A DNA stretch of 64,000 nucleotides from Halothermothrix sp. (GTDB taxonomy: Bacteria > Bacillota > Halanaerobiia > DY22613), in the NCBI GenBank assembly GCA_016841825.1, contig JAENYK010000002.1:248001-312000 (forward strand), in the 5' to 3' direction. Below, piece by piece: positions 28,262 to 36,554 of this stretch (positions are counted from its first letter, which is position 1; every line of letters begins with the position of its first letter). Made by a program: the position numbers and the translations under genes. Below the pieces are notes generated by a model that saw nothing but the letters and a program-made list of their open reading frames with translations, searched no databases and was not told the DNA's origin.

Positions 28262-29158
28262 ATGAAAATCAAAAAAATTATTAAATTACTTATTTTAATT
28301 TTAGTTTTAGTCTTTATTATCTATTGGGTATATGGAGGGGATATAAAAAATTTGTCAAAAGATGATGTGCTTTATAAACAAAATCTTTCTAAAGATAACG
28401 AATCGGGGTATATTGGAACCAATTTTAATATTAAGTCAGAAGCTGCTATTGTCATTGAAGCAGATGATGGGAAAATATTATTCGCTAAAAATGAAAATAG
28501 AAAGATGTTTCCGGCAAGCATAACGAAGCTTATGACCGCATTATTACTTGCTGAAAAGATGAACAAACAGGATATTTTAACCTATGATCGTCGAGCAAAA
28601 GAACAGGAGGCAAACAAACTGGACTTTCAGGTGGGGGTCACCATGTCTGTAGAAAATGCCATGCAGGGTATGCTCGTATTTTCTGCTAATGATATAGCTT
28701 ATATGATTGGAGAAAACATATCTGGCACTATAGCAAAATTTGCCAGGCTTATGAATGAAAAAGCCAGTCGCTTAGGGTTGAAGAATACTCATTTTGTCAA
28801 TTCTTGCGGACTTCATGACAATGATCATTATACGACAGCCAGAGATCTGGGGATTTTAGCAAGAGAAATCTATCAAAATAAGTGGATTATGAATGTTCTG
28901 GGCATGGAATCTGCACATGTAAAGGCGACAGATGGAAAGGGAATGATTGTTTATAATACTAATAAGCTTCTTGGCAAAAATGGATGTATCGGAGGTAAAA
29001 CCGGATATACTGCCCGGGCAGGAAAGTGTCTCGTAGCTTATTATAAGAAAGATAATAGAGTAGTAATTGGTATAGTTTTAAATGCACCGAATGATCTGGC
29101 TTTGAGTGAGGATATGAGAAAGATTGTTGATTGGAGTTTGAGAAACAAGAATAGTTGA
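28262..29158 (+). CDS. D-alanyl-D-alanine carboxypeptidase (DacF/DacB-type penicillin-binding protein)
   Basis: 298 residues with an N-terminal membrane anchor or signal (about 5-24) and the three S11 peptidase motifs: SITK (active-site serine and lysine in PASITKLMTALLLAEK), SAN (LVFSANDIAYMIG) and KTG (GGKTGYTARAGKCL). It trims pentapeptide side chains of peptidoglycan outside the cytoplasmic membrane. It is shorter than PBP5/DacF (about 380) and lacks the C-terminal beta domain. DacF-like enzymes with this architecture can act in vegetative cell wall or spore cortex. GAGGTGA lies upstream of the ATG. It is a single-gene unit. Confidence 0.9.
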   Translation: MKIKKIIKLLILILVLVFIIYWVYGGDIKNLSKDDVLYKQNLSKDNESGYIGTNFNIKSEAAIVIEADDGKILFAKNENRKMFPASITKLMTALLLAEKMNKQDILTYDRRAKEQEANKLDFQVGVTMSVENAMQGMLVFSANDIAYMIGENISGTIAKFARLMNEKASRLGLKNTHFVNSCGLHDNDHYTTARDLGILAREIYQNKWIMNVLGMESAHVKATDGKGMIVYNTNKLLGKNGCIGGKTGYTARAGKCLVAYYKKDNRVVIGIVLNAPNDLALSEDMRKIVDWSLRNKNS

Positions 29159-29315
29159 AATGGACAGGAATCTGGCGATTGATGTAGAATAGAGTTAAAT
29201 TGGGAATGCTATCTATTGGTATAAACTATTATTAAATTTAAAGATCTGGATAGAAGTCAGCAAAGAAGATACATAGAGGTTCAAAGAGCCTACTATAAGG
29301 AGGAGTGAATAATTA

Positions 29316-30284
29316 ATGAAAGTTCTCGTAACACGAAAAATTCCCGAAAAGGGGCTAAAATTACTTCAGGAAAAGTATACGGTAGAGATTAATCCCCATG
29401 ATCGTTCTATGACCAGAGAAGAGATTATGGAAGCAGTGAAAGATAAGGACGCTTTGCTCACCATGCTTTCAGACCCGATTACGTCCGACGTAATAGCTGC
29501 TGCACCTAATCTAAAAGTTATCACCAATTATGCGGTAGGTTATAATAATATTGATGTAAAGGCTGCCAGCGGACGTGGAATTATGGTGTGTAATACTCCG
29601 GGCGTTCTTACTGAAGCGACAGCGGATTTGGCCTGGGCTTTGTTGATGGCAGTGAGTCGAAGAATTGTGGAGTCTGACAAATATGTCCGTGAAGATAAGT
29701 TTGTTGGGTGGGCTCCGATGCTGCATCTGGGGGGAGACTTTTATGGACAAACTCTGGGTATTATTGGTATGGGCAGGATCGGTACTTCGGTAGCGCGTCG
29801 TGGTGCTTTAGGATTTAAGATGAAGGTTCTCTACACAGCTAATTCTCCTAAAACTGATGCGGAAAAAGAGTTTGGGGCGAAAAAGGTAAGTTTAGAGGAA
29901 TTGTTAAAAGAATCTGATTATGTATCCATTAATTGTCCGTTGACTCCAGATACCAGATATATGATTGGTCCAAAAGAATTGAGAATGATGAAACCAACAG
30001 CGTATCTGATTAACACCGCCCGTGGACCTGTAGTGCAGGAGAGTGCATTGGTTGATGCTTTGAAAAAAAGAGTAATCGCTGGTGCAGGTCTGGATGTTTT
30101 TGAAGATGAACCTGCCTTAGCACCTGGTTTAGCTGAATTGGACAATGCGGTAGTGACTGCTCATATTGGTAGTGCGACTACTAGAACCAGAGATCGGATG
30201 TCAGAGATGAATGCCGAGGACATTATCAGTGCTTTAGAGGGAAGAAGACCTGTAAATTTGGTTAATCCAGAGGTTGTGAGATAG
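29316..30284 (+). CDS. D-isomer-specific 2-hydroxyacid dehydrogenase (glyoxylate/hydroxypyruvate reductase-like)
   Basis: 322 residues. NAD(P)-binding fold with GMGRIGTSVARR, followed by the family's SINCPLTPDTRYMIG, NTARGPVVQESAL (catalytic Arg), FEDEP (Glu) and TAHIGSATTRTRDRM (His). The N-terminal region with TMLSDPITSDVIAAAPNLKVI (in part) and NYAVGYNNIDVKAA is closest in pattern to glyoxylate reductases. It reduces a 2-keto acid such as glyoxylate or hydroxypyruvate with NAD(P)H in the cytoplasm. GGAGGAG precedes the ATG and a terminator follows. The exact substrate cannot be read from the sequence; D-lactate dehydrogenase activity is less likely. Confidence 0.88.
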   Translation: MKVLVTRKIPEKGLKLLQEKYTVEINPHDRSMTREEIMEAVKDKDALLTMLSDPITSDVIAAAPNLKVITNYAVGYNNIDVKAASGRGIMVCNTPGVLTEATADLAWALLMAVSRRIVESDKYVREDKFVGWAPMLHLGGDFYGQTLGIIGMGRIGTSVARRGALGFKMKVLYTANSPKTDAEKEFGAKKVSLEELLKESDYVSINCPLTPDTRYMIGPKELRMMKPTAYLINTARGPVVQESALVDALKKRVIAGAGLDVFEDEPALAPGLAELDNAVVTAHIGSATTRTRDRMSEMNAEDIISALEGRRPVNLVNPEVVR

Positions 30285-30345
30285 TTTGGCAATTAATGGA
30301 TATAGATTATATGGATAAGATTAGTGTTCTGATTTTTCGAATTAG

Positions 30346-30374
30346 ACCCTGGGTTAGCTCAGGGTTGTTTTTTA
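30346..30374 (+). terminator. Intrinsic terminator of the hydroxyacid dehydrogenase gene
   Basis: ACCCTG (30346-30351) pairs with CAGGGT (30360-30365) followed by TGTTTTTTATT. The remaining 225 bases before the next gene hold nothing recognisable. Confidence 0.75.
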
Positions 30375-30599
30375 TTAAAAAGAGTGAACAGTCTCAGGAA
30401 GATTAAACAAATTCACAGAGAAGCAGGTAAATAACTCTTCCAGATAGAATACTTTGTAAGAAAAATATATGTCCAGGCATTGCCTAAGAACTTTCATACA
30501 TAAGTTAACTGTTTTCGGGGAATAATAGTTTTTGGACAAGCACAGCTGTTTTATCATTTGCATAAAATACTGGAGACCCATCAATGGGAGGGGAGTAGA

Positions 30600-30803
30600 A
30601 TGATTGAACAAACACATCGATGTATCTTCTGTGGCAATATTACCATAGACGGTATTCAATTACGTGGAAGGTTAATCTGTTCTGAGTGTGAACAAGAGTT
30701 GATTAATACTCAGGTTGATGAACCTGCCTATCAAAGCTATAAGCAGGGGATTAAAGCCATCTGGAAAGAAGCTATTACATTGGATTCAAGATTAAACGAG
30801 TAA
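30600..30803 (+). CDS. csfB: Sigma-G inhibitor Gin (CsfB)
   Basis: 67 residues with two CxxC pairs, CIFC (8-11) and CSEC (about 27-30), forming a zinc-binding fold. The following VDEPAYQSYKQGIKAIW matches the end of Bacillus Gin (DPDYAFYVKKLKSI). Gin binds sporulation sigma factor G in the forespore and blocks early activity. I start at ATG 30600 after GGGAGGGGAG; the frame is open further upstream but without a ribosome binding site. In Bacillus csfB stands just before the yaaN-tmk-yaaQ-holB block, and here too it leads that block (xpaC, yaaN and tmk are missing). It supports an endospore-forming ancestry. Confidence 0.85.
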   Translation: MIEQTHRCIFCGNITIDGIQLRGRLICSECEQELINTQVDEPAYQSYKQGIKAIWKEAITLDSRLNE

Positions 30804-30808
30804 ATCGG

Positions 30809-30964
30809 TTATGATTTGATTTTATTTAAATCTTCTTTGACCTGACGTAAGGTATTAATATCTACACCTATTTGTTTAGCAATTTCATAATCGTTCATTC
30901 CCATTGACCAGGATTCTACAAAACGATGGTTCGGGCTTTTTTTAAATTTTTTGTCTTCTAACAT
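30809..30964 (-). CDS. Small helix-turn-helix-like protein (51 residues)
   Basis: A 51-residue minus-strand frame between Gin and DarA genes, starting at ATG 30964 with a strong AAGGAGG 9 bases upstream. The middle section MNDYEIAKQIGVDINTLRQVK looks like a helix-turn-helix (in part: EIAKQIGVDINTLR), as in small sigma-like or transposon-type DNA-binding proteins. The N-terminus is basic (KKFKKSPNHR). It runs opposite to and ends 6 bases from the Gin stop. I do not know its family. It might regulate the sporulation genes next to it, by inference from position only. Confidence 0.65.
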   Translation of the reverse strand: MLEDKKFKKSPNHRFVESWSMGMNDYEIAKQIGVDINTLRQVKEDLNKIKS

Positions 30965-31151
30965 ATGATATTCCTCCTTAATTGAATCTCTGTTCTTAAT
31001 ATTGCCAAATGGGTTATTTTTTATTACATGTTCTTCATTCAGGACTTGAAAAATTTATTAAATAGAGGAGAAGGAAGATTTCTATAGAATATAACATTAA
31101 GGGTTTACTATATCTATTATTTCATTGAAGAATTTCATCCGGAGAGAGGAG

Positions 31152-31490
31152 ATGAGGAGAATGAAATTAGTAATGGCTATAGTACATGACAAAGATGCTC
31201 ATAATCTGGCTGATGCTCTGGTAGCTAATAAGGTACAGGCTACCAAATTGGCATCGACGGGAGGCTTTTTACGCGAAGGGAATACTACTTTTCTGATTGG
31301 AGTAGACGAGGAGAGAGTGTCAGAGATTATAGAGATTATTCGGAATAATTGTAAGTCCAGGACTCAGACTGTCACTCCTGTCTATCCAGTGGGTAATTCT
31401 GTAGAGACTGGCATTACATACCCTACAGAGATTTTGGTTGGAGGGGCGACAGTTTTCGTAGTAGATGTAGAGCAATTTTTAAAACTCTAG
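31152..31490 (+). CDS. darA: PII-like c-di-AMP receptor DarA (YaaQ, DUF970)
   Basis: 112 residues. The pattern KLVMAIVHDKDAHNLADAL, KLASTGGFLREGNTTFLIGV (TGGFL-x-x-GNTT is the family signature) and a C-terminal GGATVFVVDVEQF match DarA/YaaQ, a trimeric PII-like protein that binds cyclic di-AMP in Gram-positive bacteria. I start at ATG 31152, with GGAG seven bases upstream. A second in-frame ATG at 31161 gives the more usual MKLV start but has its only AGGAG one base away. Neighbours holB and ricT follow as in Bacillus. It is probably a sensor protein without catalytic activity. Confidence 0.9.
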   Translation: MRRMKLVMAIVHDKDAHNLADALVANKVQATKLASTGGFLREGNTTFLIGVDEERVSEIIEIIRNNCKSRTQTVTPVYPVGNSVETGITYPTEILVGGATVFVVDVEQFLKL

Positions 31491-31561
31491 TCCATTATGC
31501 TGACGAGTTTTGCATTTAATTCATTATAATTTTAACGGTATTTGAAGGAGTTGGCTTTGAT

Positions 31562-32557
31562 ATGGCTTTTCAGGATGTCATCGGGCACAATACGGTAGTG
31601 AATCTACTGAAGCGGGCATTGGTGAACCAACGGGTGAACCATGCCTATCTCTTTGTCGGCCCTGAAGGAGTGGGTAAGGAATTAATCGCTGTTCAATTTG
31701 CTAAAGCTATAAATTGTTTAAAAGATACGGACGATAGTTGTGGAGGATGTCGATCATGTAGAAAATTTGCCAGTGGTAATCATCCGGATTTCCAGATTAT
31801 CCGTCCAGCAGAGAATAGTATTGGTATTGAAGAGATACGTGCTTTGCAAAAAGATATGGTATATAAACCATATGAGAGTAGCCGGAAGATATATATTATT
31901 GATGATGCTGAGATGATGACTCCGGAAGGGGCTAATAGTCTATTAAAAACTTTAGAAGAACCTCCTGAATATGCAGTACTTATTCTGATTACTGCTCAAA
32001 AAGATAGTATATTGCCAACGCTTATATCTCGTTGTCAATTGATTCAATTCTCAAAACTTTCACAAGAAGAATTACGAACATTTCTCCAAAATCAGAGTAC
32101 TGATGTCGAAGATCTTAAATTGGAAGAGATTCTTCAGTTGGCTGAAGGTAGTATTGGACAAGCATTTAAACTTTTGGAAGATGGTCAGATTTGGGATGAT
32201 CGAAAGCTGCTTTTAGATTTTTTGTTTAAGCTAGGCGATAAGACTAATTTGGAGATTTATGAACTGCTCCAAAATTTGAATCTGGGGAAAGATCTTCGTC
32301 AATGGGACAGGTTGTTGAGAATTGTCAAAACCTTTTACCGAGATTTGATGATTTTAAAAACTATGGATGAACCTGATTTGGTAATTAATCGGAGTTATTT
32401 TGCAGATATGCAGCAGATTAAAAGTCAATATTCAGGGGAAGATTTAGAGAAGGTTATAAAACTTATCGAAAGAACAAATAATGTTATTATGACCAATGTG
32501 GATCGAGAATTGGCTTTTGAGGTAATGCTGCATAAGATTAAGGCACGAAGGATGTGA
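31562..32557 (+). CDS. holB: DNA polymerase III delta' subunit
   Basis: 331 residues of the clamp-loader AAA+ family. Walker A is degenerate, GPEGVGKEL, as usual in delta'; a zinc module follows (C-x8-CGGCRSC at about 52-66), then IIDDAEMMTPEGANSLLKTLEEPPEYAVLILITA (in part: NSLLKTLEEPP). The sensor motif ends in TLISRCQ where gamma/tau subunits have SRC. It is part of the complex that loads the beta sliding clamp onto primed DNA. Its stop overlaps the ricT start, as in the conserved yaaQ-holB-yaaT order. Confidence 0.93.
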   Translation: MAFQDVIGHNTVVNLLKRALVNQRVNHAYLFVGPEGVGKELIAVQFAKAINCLKDTDDSCGGCRSCRKFASGNHPDFQIIRPAENSIGIEEIRALQKDMVYKPYESSRKIYIIDDAEMMTPEGANSLLKTLEEPPEYAVLILITAQKDSILPTLISRCQLIQFSKLSQEELRTFLQNQSTDVEDLKLEEILQLAEGSIGQAFKLLEDGQIWDDRKLLLDFLFKLGDKTNLEIYELLQNLNLGKDLRQWDRLLRIVKTFYRDLMILKTMDEPDLVINRSYFADMQQIKSQYSGEDLEKVIKLIERTNNVIMTNVDRELAFEVMLHKIKARRM

Positions 32558-33318
32558 TTAGGGTGCAGGTTGTTGTAGGAGTTAGTTTTAAAAAAGCTGG
32601 GAAAGTGTATTATTTTGACCCCAGTGATTTTGAATTACGTTATGATGATAAGGTTATTGTTGAGACTTCTCGTGGTATTGAGCTAGGGGAGGTTGTTATC
32701 AATCCGAAAGAAGTTTCCGAAGAAGAGATTATTCAACCTTTAAAAAAGGTAATCAGAAAAGCTACGACCAAAGACCTTGAACAGCTAGAGATTAACCAAC
32801 AAAAGGAACTAGAAGCGTATGATATTTGTTTAGAGAAGATTGCTAAACATGGACTACCGATGAAACTGGTTGATGTTGAGTACACCTTTGATAATAATAA
32901 GGTTATCTTTTACTTTACTGCGGAGGGTCGGGTTGATTTTCGAGAACTGGTGAAAGATCTGGCCAGTGTTTTTCGAACAAGAATTGAGCTTAGACAGATT
33001 GGTGTTCGAGATGAAGCCAAAATGATTGGCGGTCTGGGACCCTGCGGTTTACAGTTGTGTTGTAAGACTTTTTTACGGGAATTTGAACCTATCAGTATTA
33101 AGATGGCAAAAACTCAGGAATTATCGCTAAATCCAGCGAAGATTTCCGGAATCTGTGGTCGTTTGATGTGTTGTTTACGATATGAATGTGATACTTATGA
33201 AGACGATATTACTGAAGATGATGAGATTATTTTGACAGATGACGATGATTTTATTCTGCTGGACGATGAGGATATTGCCAAAAAACATTTTAGACGCAAT
33301 AATGGCAATGATTCTTGA
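32554..33318 (+). CDS. ricT: PSP1-domain protein RicT (YaaT)
   Basis: 254 residues. The PSP1 domain shows VVVGVSFKKAGKVYYFDPSD, cited in part, and the cysteine sets LGPCGLQLCCKTFL and GICGRLMCCLRYEC, which in Bacillus RicT hold iron-sulfur clusters in a complex with YlbF and YmcA. That complex affects RNase Y maturation activity, competence, biofilm formation and sporulation. The C-terminus is extremely acidic (residues about 215-245 contain DDDD and DDED runs). GTG 32554 overlaps the holB stop; GTG 32563 is an alternative start. A terminator lies 55 bases downstream. Confidence 0.9.
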   Translation: MIRVQVVVGVSFKKAGKVYYFDPSDFELRYDDKVIVETSRGIELGEVVINPKEVSEEEIIQPLKKVIRKATTKDLEQLEINQQKELEAYDICLEKIAKHGLPMKLVDVEYTFDNNKVIFYFTAEGRVDFRELVKDLASVFRTRIELRQIGVRDEAKMIGGLGPCGLQLCCKTFLREFEPISIKMAKTQELSLNPAKISGICGRLMCCLRYECDTYEDDITEDDEIILTDDDDFILLDDEDIAKKHFRRNNGNDS

Positions 33319-33372
33319 AATAGCGGAATTGGACCAGTTTTGAGAAAACCATAATTTGCTTAGAATCATGAG

Positions 33373-33403
33373 AAAGCATTCCTGGTATCTGGGAATGCTT
33401 TTC
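33373..33403 (+). terminator. Intrinsic terminator after ricT
   Basis: AAAGCATTCC (33373-33382) pairs with GGAATGCTTT (33392-33401) and a T-run overlaps the 3' arm. Confidence 0.8.
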
Positions 33404-33445
33404 ATTGAAATGTTTAGATGAATATCTTTTATGGAGGTCAGGCCG

Positions 33446-33784
33446 ATGGATGAAGAAATTTTAAACTTATTGGCACATTTTAGAGAATCATTACAGGCAT
33501 TGACCCTGGATTTTCAAAAGATTAAAGATACTACATATCATTTGTATAAGGAGAAAGAAGAATTGGCCCGGGAGAATGAAAATTTACGCAAACTCCTTTT
33601 CACCAGGGAAGAGGTGCAGGTTAAAGAAGGACAACCCCAGCAATTAGGTGCCGGTTATGCTAACCTGGCTCGCCTGTATGAGGAGGGCTTTCATATCTGT
33701 CACCTTAATTTTGCGGAAAAACGTCGGGGAGATTGTCTTTTTTGTCAAAAACTATTGGAAGGGCCAGAAAAACAGGAGTATTAA
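33446..33784 (+). CDS. yabA: Replication initiation control protein YabA
   Basis: 112 residues: an N-terminal coiled coil (about 1-60, [14 protein letters not shown]) and a C-terminal zinc-binding domain with [38 protein letters not shown], cited in part: GFHICHLNF and CLFC. YabA binds DnaA and the sliding clamp and limits replication initiation. The start is ATG 33446, after GGAGG at 33433-33437; the earlier ATG at 33431 overlaps the ribosome binding site. It lies in conserved order between ricT and the tRNA methyltransferase gene. Confidence 0.9.
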   Translation: MDEEILNLLAHFRESLQALTLDFQKIKDTTYHLYKEKEELARENENLRKLLFTREEVQVKEGQPQQLGAGYANLARLYEEGFHICHLNFAEKRRGDCLFCQKLLEGPEKQEY

Positions 33785-33785
33785 T

Positions 33786-34541
33786 ATGAAAGATGGATTT
33801 AAGTTATTACCTGATGAAGAACTTCATACTCTAATCCAGGATCAATTATATATTTTGCAGAAAAAAGAGCATTTTAGGTTTGGTATTGACGCTGTTCTTC
33901 TGGCTAATTGGGCAAAAGTTAAGTCAGGAGATGAGGTGATTGATCTGGGAACAGGTTCTGGAATCATTCCTCTACTCATAGCTTACAAGAAGCGGCCAAA
34001 AAGAATTGTGGGTATAGAGATTCAAGAAGAGATGGCTAATCTGGCTGCAAGAAGTGTAGATCTAAATAATTTTGCAGGGGAGATTGAGATATTCTGTCAG
34101 GATTTGCGGAATATCAGGGAGATATTTTTACCTAATACGTTTTCATTAGTGGTGAGTAACCCGCCATATTTTTCGGTGAACCGTGGAGAACAGAGTCTAA
34201 ATGATGCCAGAGCAGTAGCCCGTCATGAGATAAGCTGTAACTTTACAGATTTAGCAGAGGCTGCTGCTTATTTATTGGGGACTGGTGGAAGGTTTATCAT
34301 AATTCATAAACCTGAACGAATACCGGAGATTTTTGGTCAACTTTTTAGGGTCAGGTTAGAGCCTAAAGTAATGTGTTTAATCCAGCCCCGGATTGATAAA
34401 TCTCCTAATCTGGTTCTCCTGGAAGCTGTGATGGATGGTAAACCTGGACTTAAGGTTCAACCTAATTTGGTGATATATGATGAATCCGGGAATTATACGC
34501 CTAAAGTACTTCAGATGTATAATGGGGTTGGAGGACGGTAA
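33786..34541 (+). CDS. tRNA1(Val) adenine-N6-methyltransferase-like protein (YabB/TrmN6)
   Basis: 251 residues of a Rossmann SAM-dependent methyltransferase. Motif I is DLGTGSGIIPLL; the NPPYF motif shows an amino-N6 methyltransferase; HFRFGIDAVLLANWAK at the N-terminus is typical of the YabB/YfiC group that modifies A37 of tRNA(Val). The start is ATG 33786, one base after the yabA stop, with CAGGAG upstream. The frame stays open 46 codons upstream, but that part overlaps yabA and lacks a start signal. The GIY-YIG gene yazA, usual between this gene and rsmI in Bacillus, is absent. Confidence 0.87.
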   Translation: MKDGFKLLPDEELHTLIQDQLYILQKKEHFRFGIDAVLLANWAKVKSGDEVIDLGTGSGIIPLLIAYKKRPKRIVGIEIQEEMANLAARSVDLNNFAGEIEIFCQDLRNIREIFLPNTFSLVVSNPPYFSVNRGEQSLNDARAVARHEISCNFTDLAEAAAYLLGTGGRFIIIHKPERIPEIFGQLFRVRLEPKVMCLIQPRIDKSPNLVLLEAVMDGKPGLKVQPNLVIYDESGNYTPKVLQMYNGVGGR

Positions 34542-34631
34542 AAATATTTTGCATAGCCAGGAGTATTATTAATTATTTTATACGGAAGGCACTATAAGTA
34601 ATTTTTGATAGTAAAAAAGGTGGTGAGTTTG

Positions 34632-35483
34632 GTGGCAGGTAAGATCTATCTGGTGGGAACCCCTATTGGTAATCTGGATGATATAACCTATCGGGCTGTT
34701 CGGGTATTGAAAGAAGTTGATCTGATAGCTGCCGAGGATACAAGACATAGTCGGCGACTTTTGGGTCATTTTGAGATAACAACTCCTCTGATTAGTTTTC
34801 ATGAACATAATGAACTGGAAAAAAGTCAGGAGTTGGTCGGGAAAGTAAAGCAGGGGACTAACCTGGCCTTGATTACAGATGCGGGTATGCCAGGTATCTC
34901 TGATCCCGGATATCGTCTTGTGGTAGAAGCCTGGAAAGCAGAGTTGGAGATAGTTCCAGTTCCTGGCCCTACAGCTATGATTTCTGCTCTTGTGGTTTCG
35001 GGAATGGCGACAGATCGCTTTACTTTTGAAGGATTTCTGCCGAGAAAGAAGAATCAGCGCCAGGAGAGATTACGGGAACTGATAATTGAACCGAGAACTA
35101 TGGTCTTTTATGAGGCACCACATCGTTTGCTGGCAACTTTGACAGATATTCTGGAGATTATGGGTGAGGATCGAGTAGTGATGGTAGCCAGAGAGTTAAC
35201 GAAAAAATACGAAGAGAAGATTAGAGGACGGGTTAGTGATGTTTTACAACATTTTTCTGAGTATCTTCCCAAAGGAGAGTTAGTTATTGTGATCGAAGGT
35301 AAGGGAATAATTAAGCTAAAAGCAGAAACTCAGGGATGGGAAGAGATGAGTGTGATTCAACATCTGCAGCTGTTAGTTGATGCTGGAATGACCAAAAAAC
35401 AGGCAATTAGGACAGTTGCTCAGGAACGTGGCCTTTCGAAGAGCGAAGTTTATCAGGAAGCTATTCAAATTGAGATAAACTAA
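34632..35483 (+). CDS. rsmI: 16S rRNA (cytidine-1402-2'-O)-methyltransferase
   Basis: 283 residues. It begins MAGKIYLVGTPIGNLDDITYRAV (in part: LVGTPIGNLDD) and continues with IAAEDTRHSRRLL, ALITDAGMPGISDPGY and PGPTAMISALVVSG, the SAM-binding signature of tetrapyrrole-methylase-type RsmI. It methylates the ribose of C1402 in the decoding centre. I chose GTG 34632, preceded by AAAGGTGGTG at suitable distance; frames from TTG 34605 lack a ribosome binding site. A long-stem terminator follows. Confidence 0.93.
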   Translation: MAGKIYLVGTPIGNLDDITYRAVRVLKEVDLIAAEDTRHSRRLLGHFEITTPLISFHEHNELEKSQELVGKVKQGTNLALITDAGMPGISDPGYRLVVEAWKAELEIVPVPGPTAMISALVVSGMATDRFTFEGFLPRKKNQRQERLRELIIEPRTMVFYEAPHRLLATLTDILEIMGEDRVVMVARELTKKYEEKIRGRVSDVLQHFSEYLPKGELVIVIEGKGIIKLKAETQGWEEMSVIQHLQLLVDAGMTKKQAIRTVAQERGLSKSEVYQEAIQIEIN

Positions 35484-35556
35484 GAAAACAGAGTATCATC
35501 TACAATAGGTGTTACTGAGAAGCTCACATAGATAGATGATTACTCTGTTTTCTTTG
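35484..35556 (+). terminator. Long-stem terminator of rsmI
   Basis: GAAAACAGAGTATCATCTA (35484-35502) pairs with 35533-35552 with a single bulged T. The enclosed 30 nt contain a shorter GTG.../...CAC pairing. The T-rich 3' arm gives plus-strand polarity. Confidence 0.75.
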
Positions 35557-35561
35557 GTATA

Positions 35562-35592
35562 AAAAAAACACCCTCTTCAGAGAAAGGGTGAA
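35562..35592 (-). terminator. Intrinsic terminator of abrB (minus strand)
   Basis: On the minus strand CACCCT pairs with AGGGTG (35585-35590 and 35569-35574) and is followed by a run of eight T residues. Confidence 0.85.
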
Positions 35593-35610
35593 TTGATCGC
35601 TTAATATATC

Positions 35611-35856
35611 TTATGCAGACCGCATATCCTCAATGCAATCTTTACAGATGATCTTGTTTTTAAAAGTAACAGTTTCGCCAGCATTACCACAGAATACACA
35701 TGCTGGTTCATACTTTTTCAGGATAATTTTTTCCTCGTCAACGTAAATTTCTAGAGCATCTTTTTCTGCGATTCTTAAAGTTCTACGCAACTCAACAGGA
35801 ATAACAACCCGACCAAGTTCGTCCACTTTACGTACGATACCAGTTGATTTCATCAT
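35611..35856 (-). CDS. abrB: AbrB-family transition-state regulator with C-terminal zinc-type motif
   Basis: 81 residues. The N-terminal SpoVT-AbrB swapped-hairpin DNA-binding domain reads KSTGIVRKVDELGRVVIPVELRRTL, in part GIVRKVDELGRVVIP, followed by KDALEIYVDEEKIILKKY. The C-terminal part carries CVFCGNAG and CKDC, two CxxC pairs, whereas the Bacillus AbrB C-terminus is an oligomerisation domain without this set. AbrB-type proteins repress stationary-phase and sporulation genes during growth. The location between rsmI and metG matches Bacillus, including the reversed orientation. GGGAGG lies upstream of the first of two adjacent ATG codons. Confidence 0.93.
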   Translation of the reverse strand: MMKSTGIVRKVDELGRVVIPVELRRTLRIAEKDALEIYVDEEKIILKKYEPACVFCGNAGETVTFKNKIICKDCIEDMRSA

Positions 35857-35901
35857 TGTATTTTTCCTCCCTTATTCGTTTTTATCTAATTTCATAATCA
35901 A

Positions 35902-35930
35902 AGTATACCATGTTTTCCAGCTTAAGTCAA
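35902..35930 (-). promoter_or_regulatory. Promoter of abrB
   Basis: On the minus strand TTGACT (complement of 35925-35930), 17 nt, TATACT (complement of 35902-35907). The 209 bases between this promoter and the metG promoter at 36140 are AT-rich and otherwise featureless. Confidence 0.8.
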
Positions 35931-36139
35931 CATAACTTTCAAAAAAATTTAAAAAAGTTAAATCCTGAAAATAAACAAGTTCTGTTAAAAGGAAATTTCG
36001 TAATAACCGAATTAAAATAATAATTGTTTGTCCTAACTGAAATTATATAAAGAATTCCATGGTTTGTCAAGTAAGGGAGGACCTAATTTAATTTTTACTC
36101 AAAAATTTATAAAAAAAATAATGTTAAAAGTGATTTTAC

Positions 36140-36169
36140 TTGACATCTATCCATGTAATCGGTTATTAT
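36140..36169 (+). promoter_or_regulatory. Promoter of the metG T-box transcript
   Basis: TTGACA (36140-36145), 18 nt, TATTAT (36164-36169). It lies directly upstream of the T-box leader. Confidence 0.75.
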
Positions 36170-36175
36170 ATAATA

Positions 36176-36527
36176 AAACTGATAGATACATATACTATCT
36201 TTAAAGGTGATGAAGGGAAGAGTAGGATTCCGGAAAGATTACAGAGAACCGTGGTTGCTGAGAGACGGTATCTTAAAGGTTTCTGAAGATGGTCCCGGAA
36301 CTGATGGGCTGAAGCTGGGCATGCTGCAGATTATTTGCACAAACTTAGTTAGTAGGTCTGTACGGATTGGCATCCGTTATTCGCTGCCAGAGTTTGAGTA
36401 ACAGGTTTGGACATTATTGAGTGAAAGAACTCACTGAGGTTAACAGTGTGAACTGTTGATAAACCAGGGTGGTACCGTGGGAATATGCTCCCGCCCCTTG
36501 TATAACTGCAAGGGGTGGGAGCTTTTT
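36176..36527 (+). promoter_or_regulatory. T-box riboswitch (probably methionyl-tRNA responsive) with terminator
   Basis: The leader has T-box Stem I elements (GATGAAGGGAAGAGTAG; AGAGAACCGTGG with GCTGAGAGACGG) and the hallmark T-box AGGGTGGTACCGTGG (36466-36480), whose TGGT can pair with an ACCA tRNA end. It ends in the terminator GCTCCCGCCCCTTG (36487-36500) paired with CAAGGGGTGGGAGC (36509-36522), then TTTTT. Uncharged tRNA should stabilise the antiterminator and allow read-through to metG. Methionine specificity is inferred from the genes behind it; an ATG is present in the candidate specifier area near 36321 but I did not fold Stem I. The 64-codon frame inside is a shadow. Confidence 0.92.
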
Positions 36528-36554
36528 ATATTAAGGAGGAGTGATTTTTTGGGA

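Noticed and set aside
33648-33785. Longer N-terminus for the YabB-like methyltransferase
   Set aside because: The extension overlaps yabA out of frame and has no ribosome binding site; the family starts near the chosen ATG.
36207-36401. 64-codon frame in the metG leader
   Set aside because: It consists entirely of T-box Stem I sequence.
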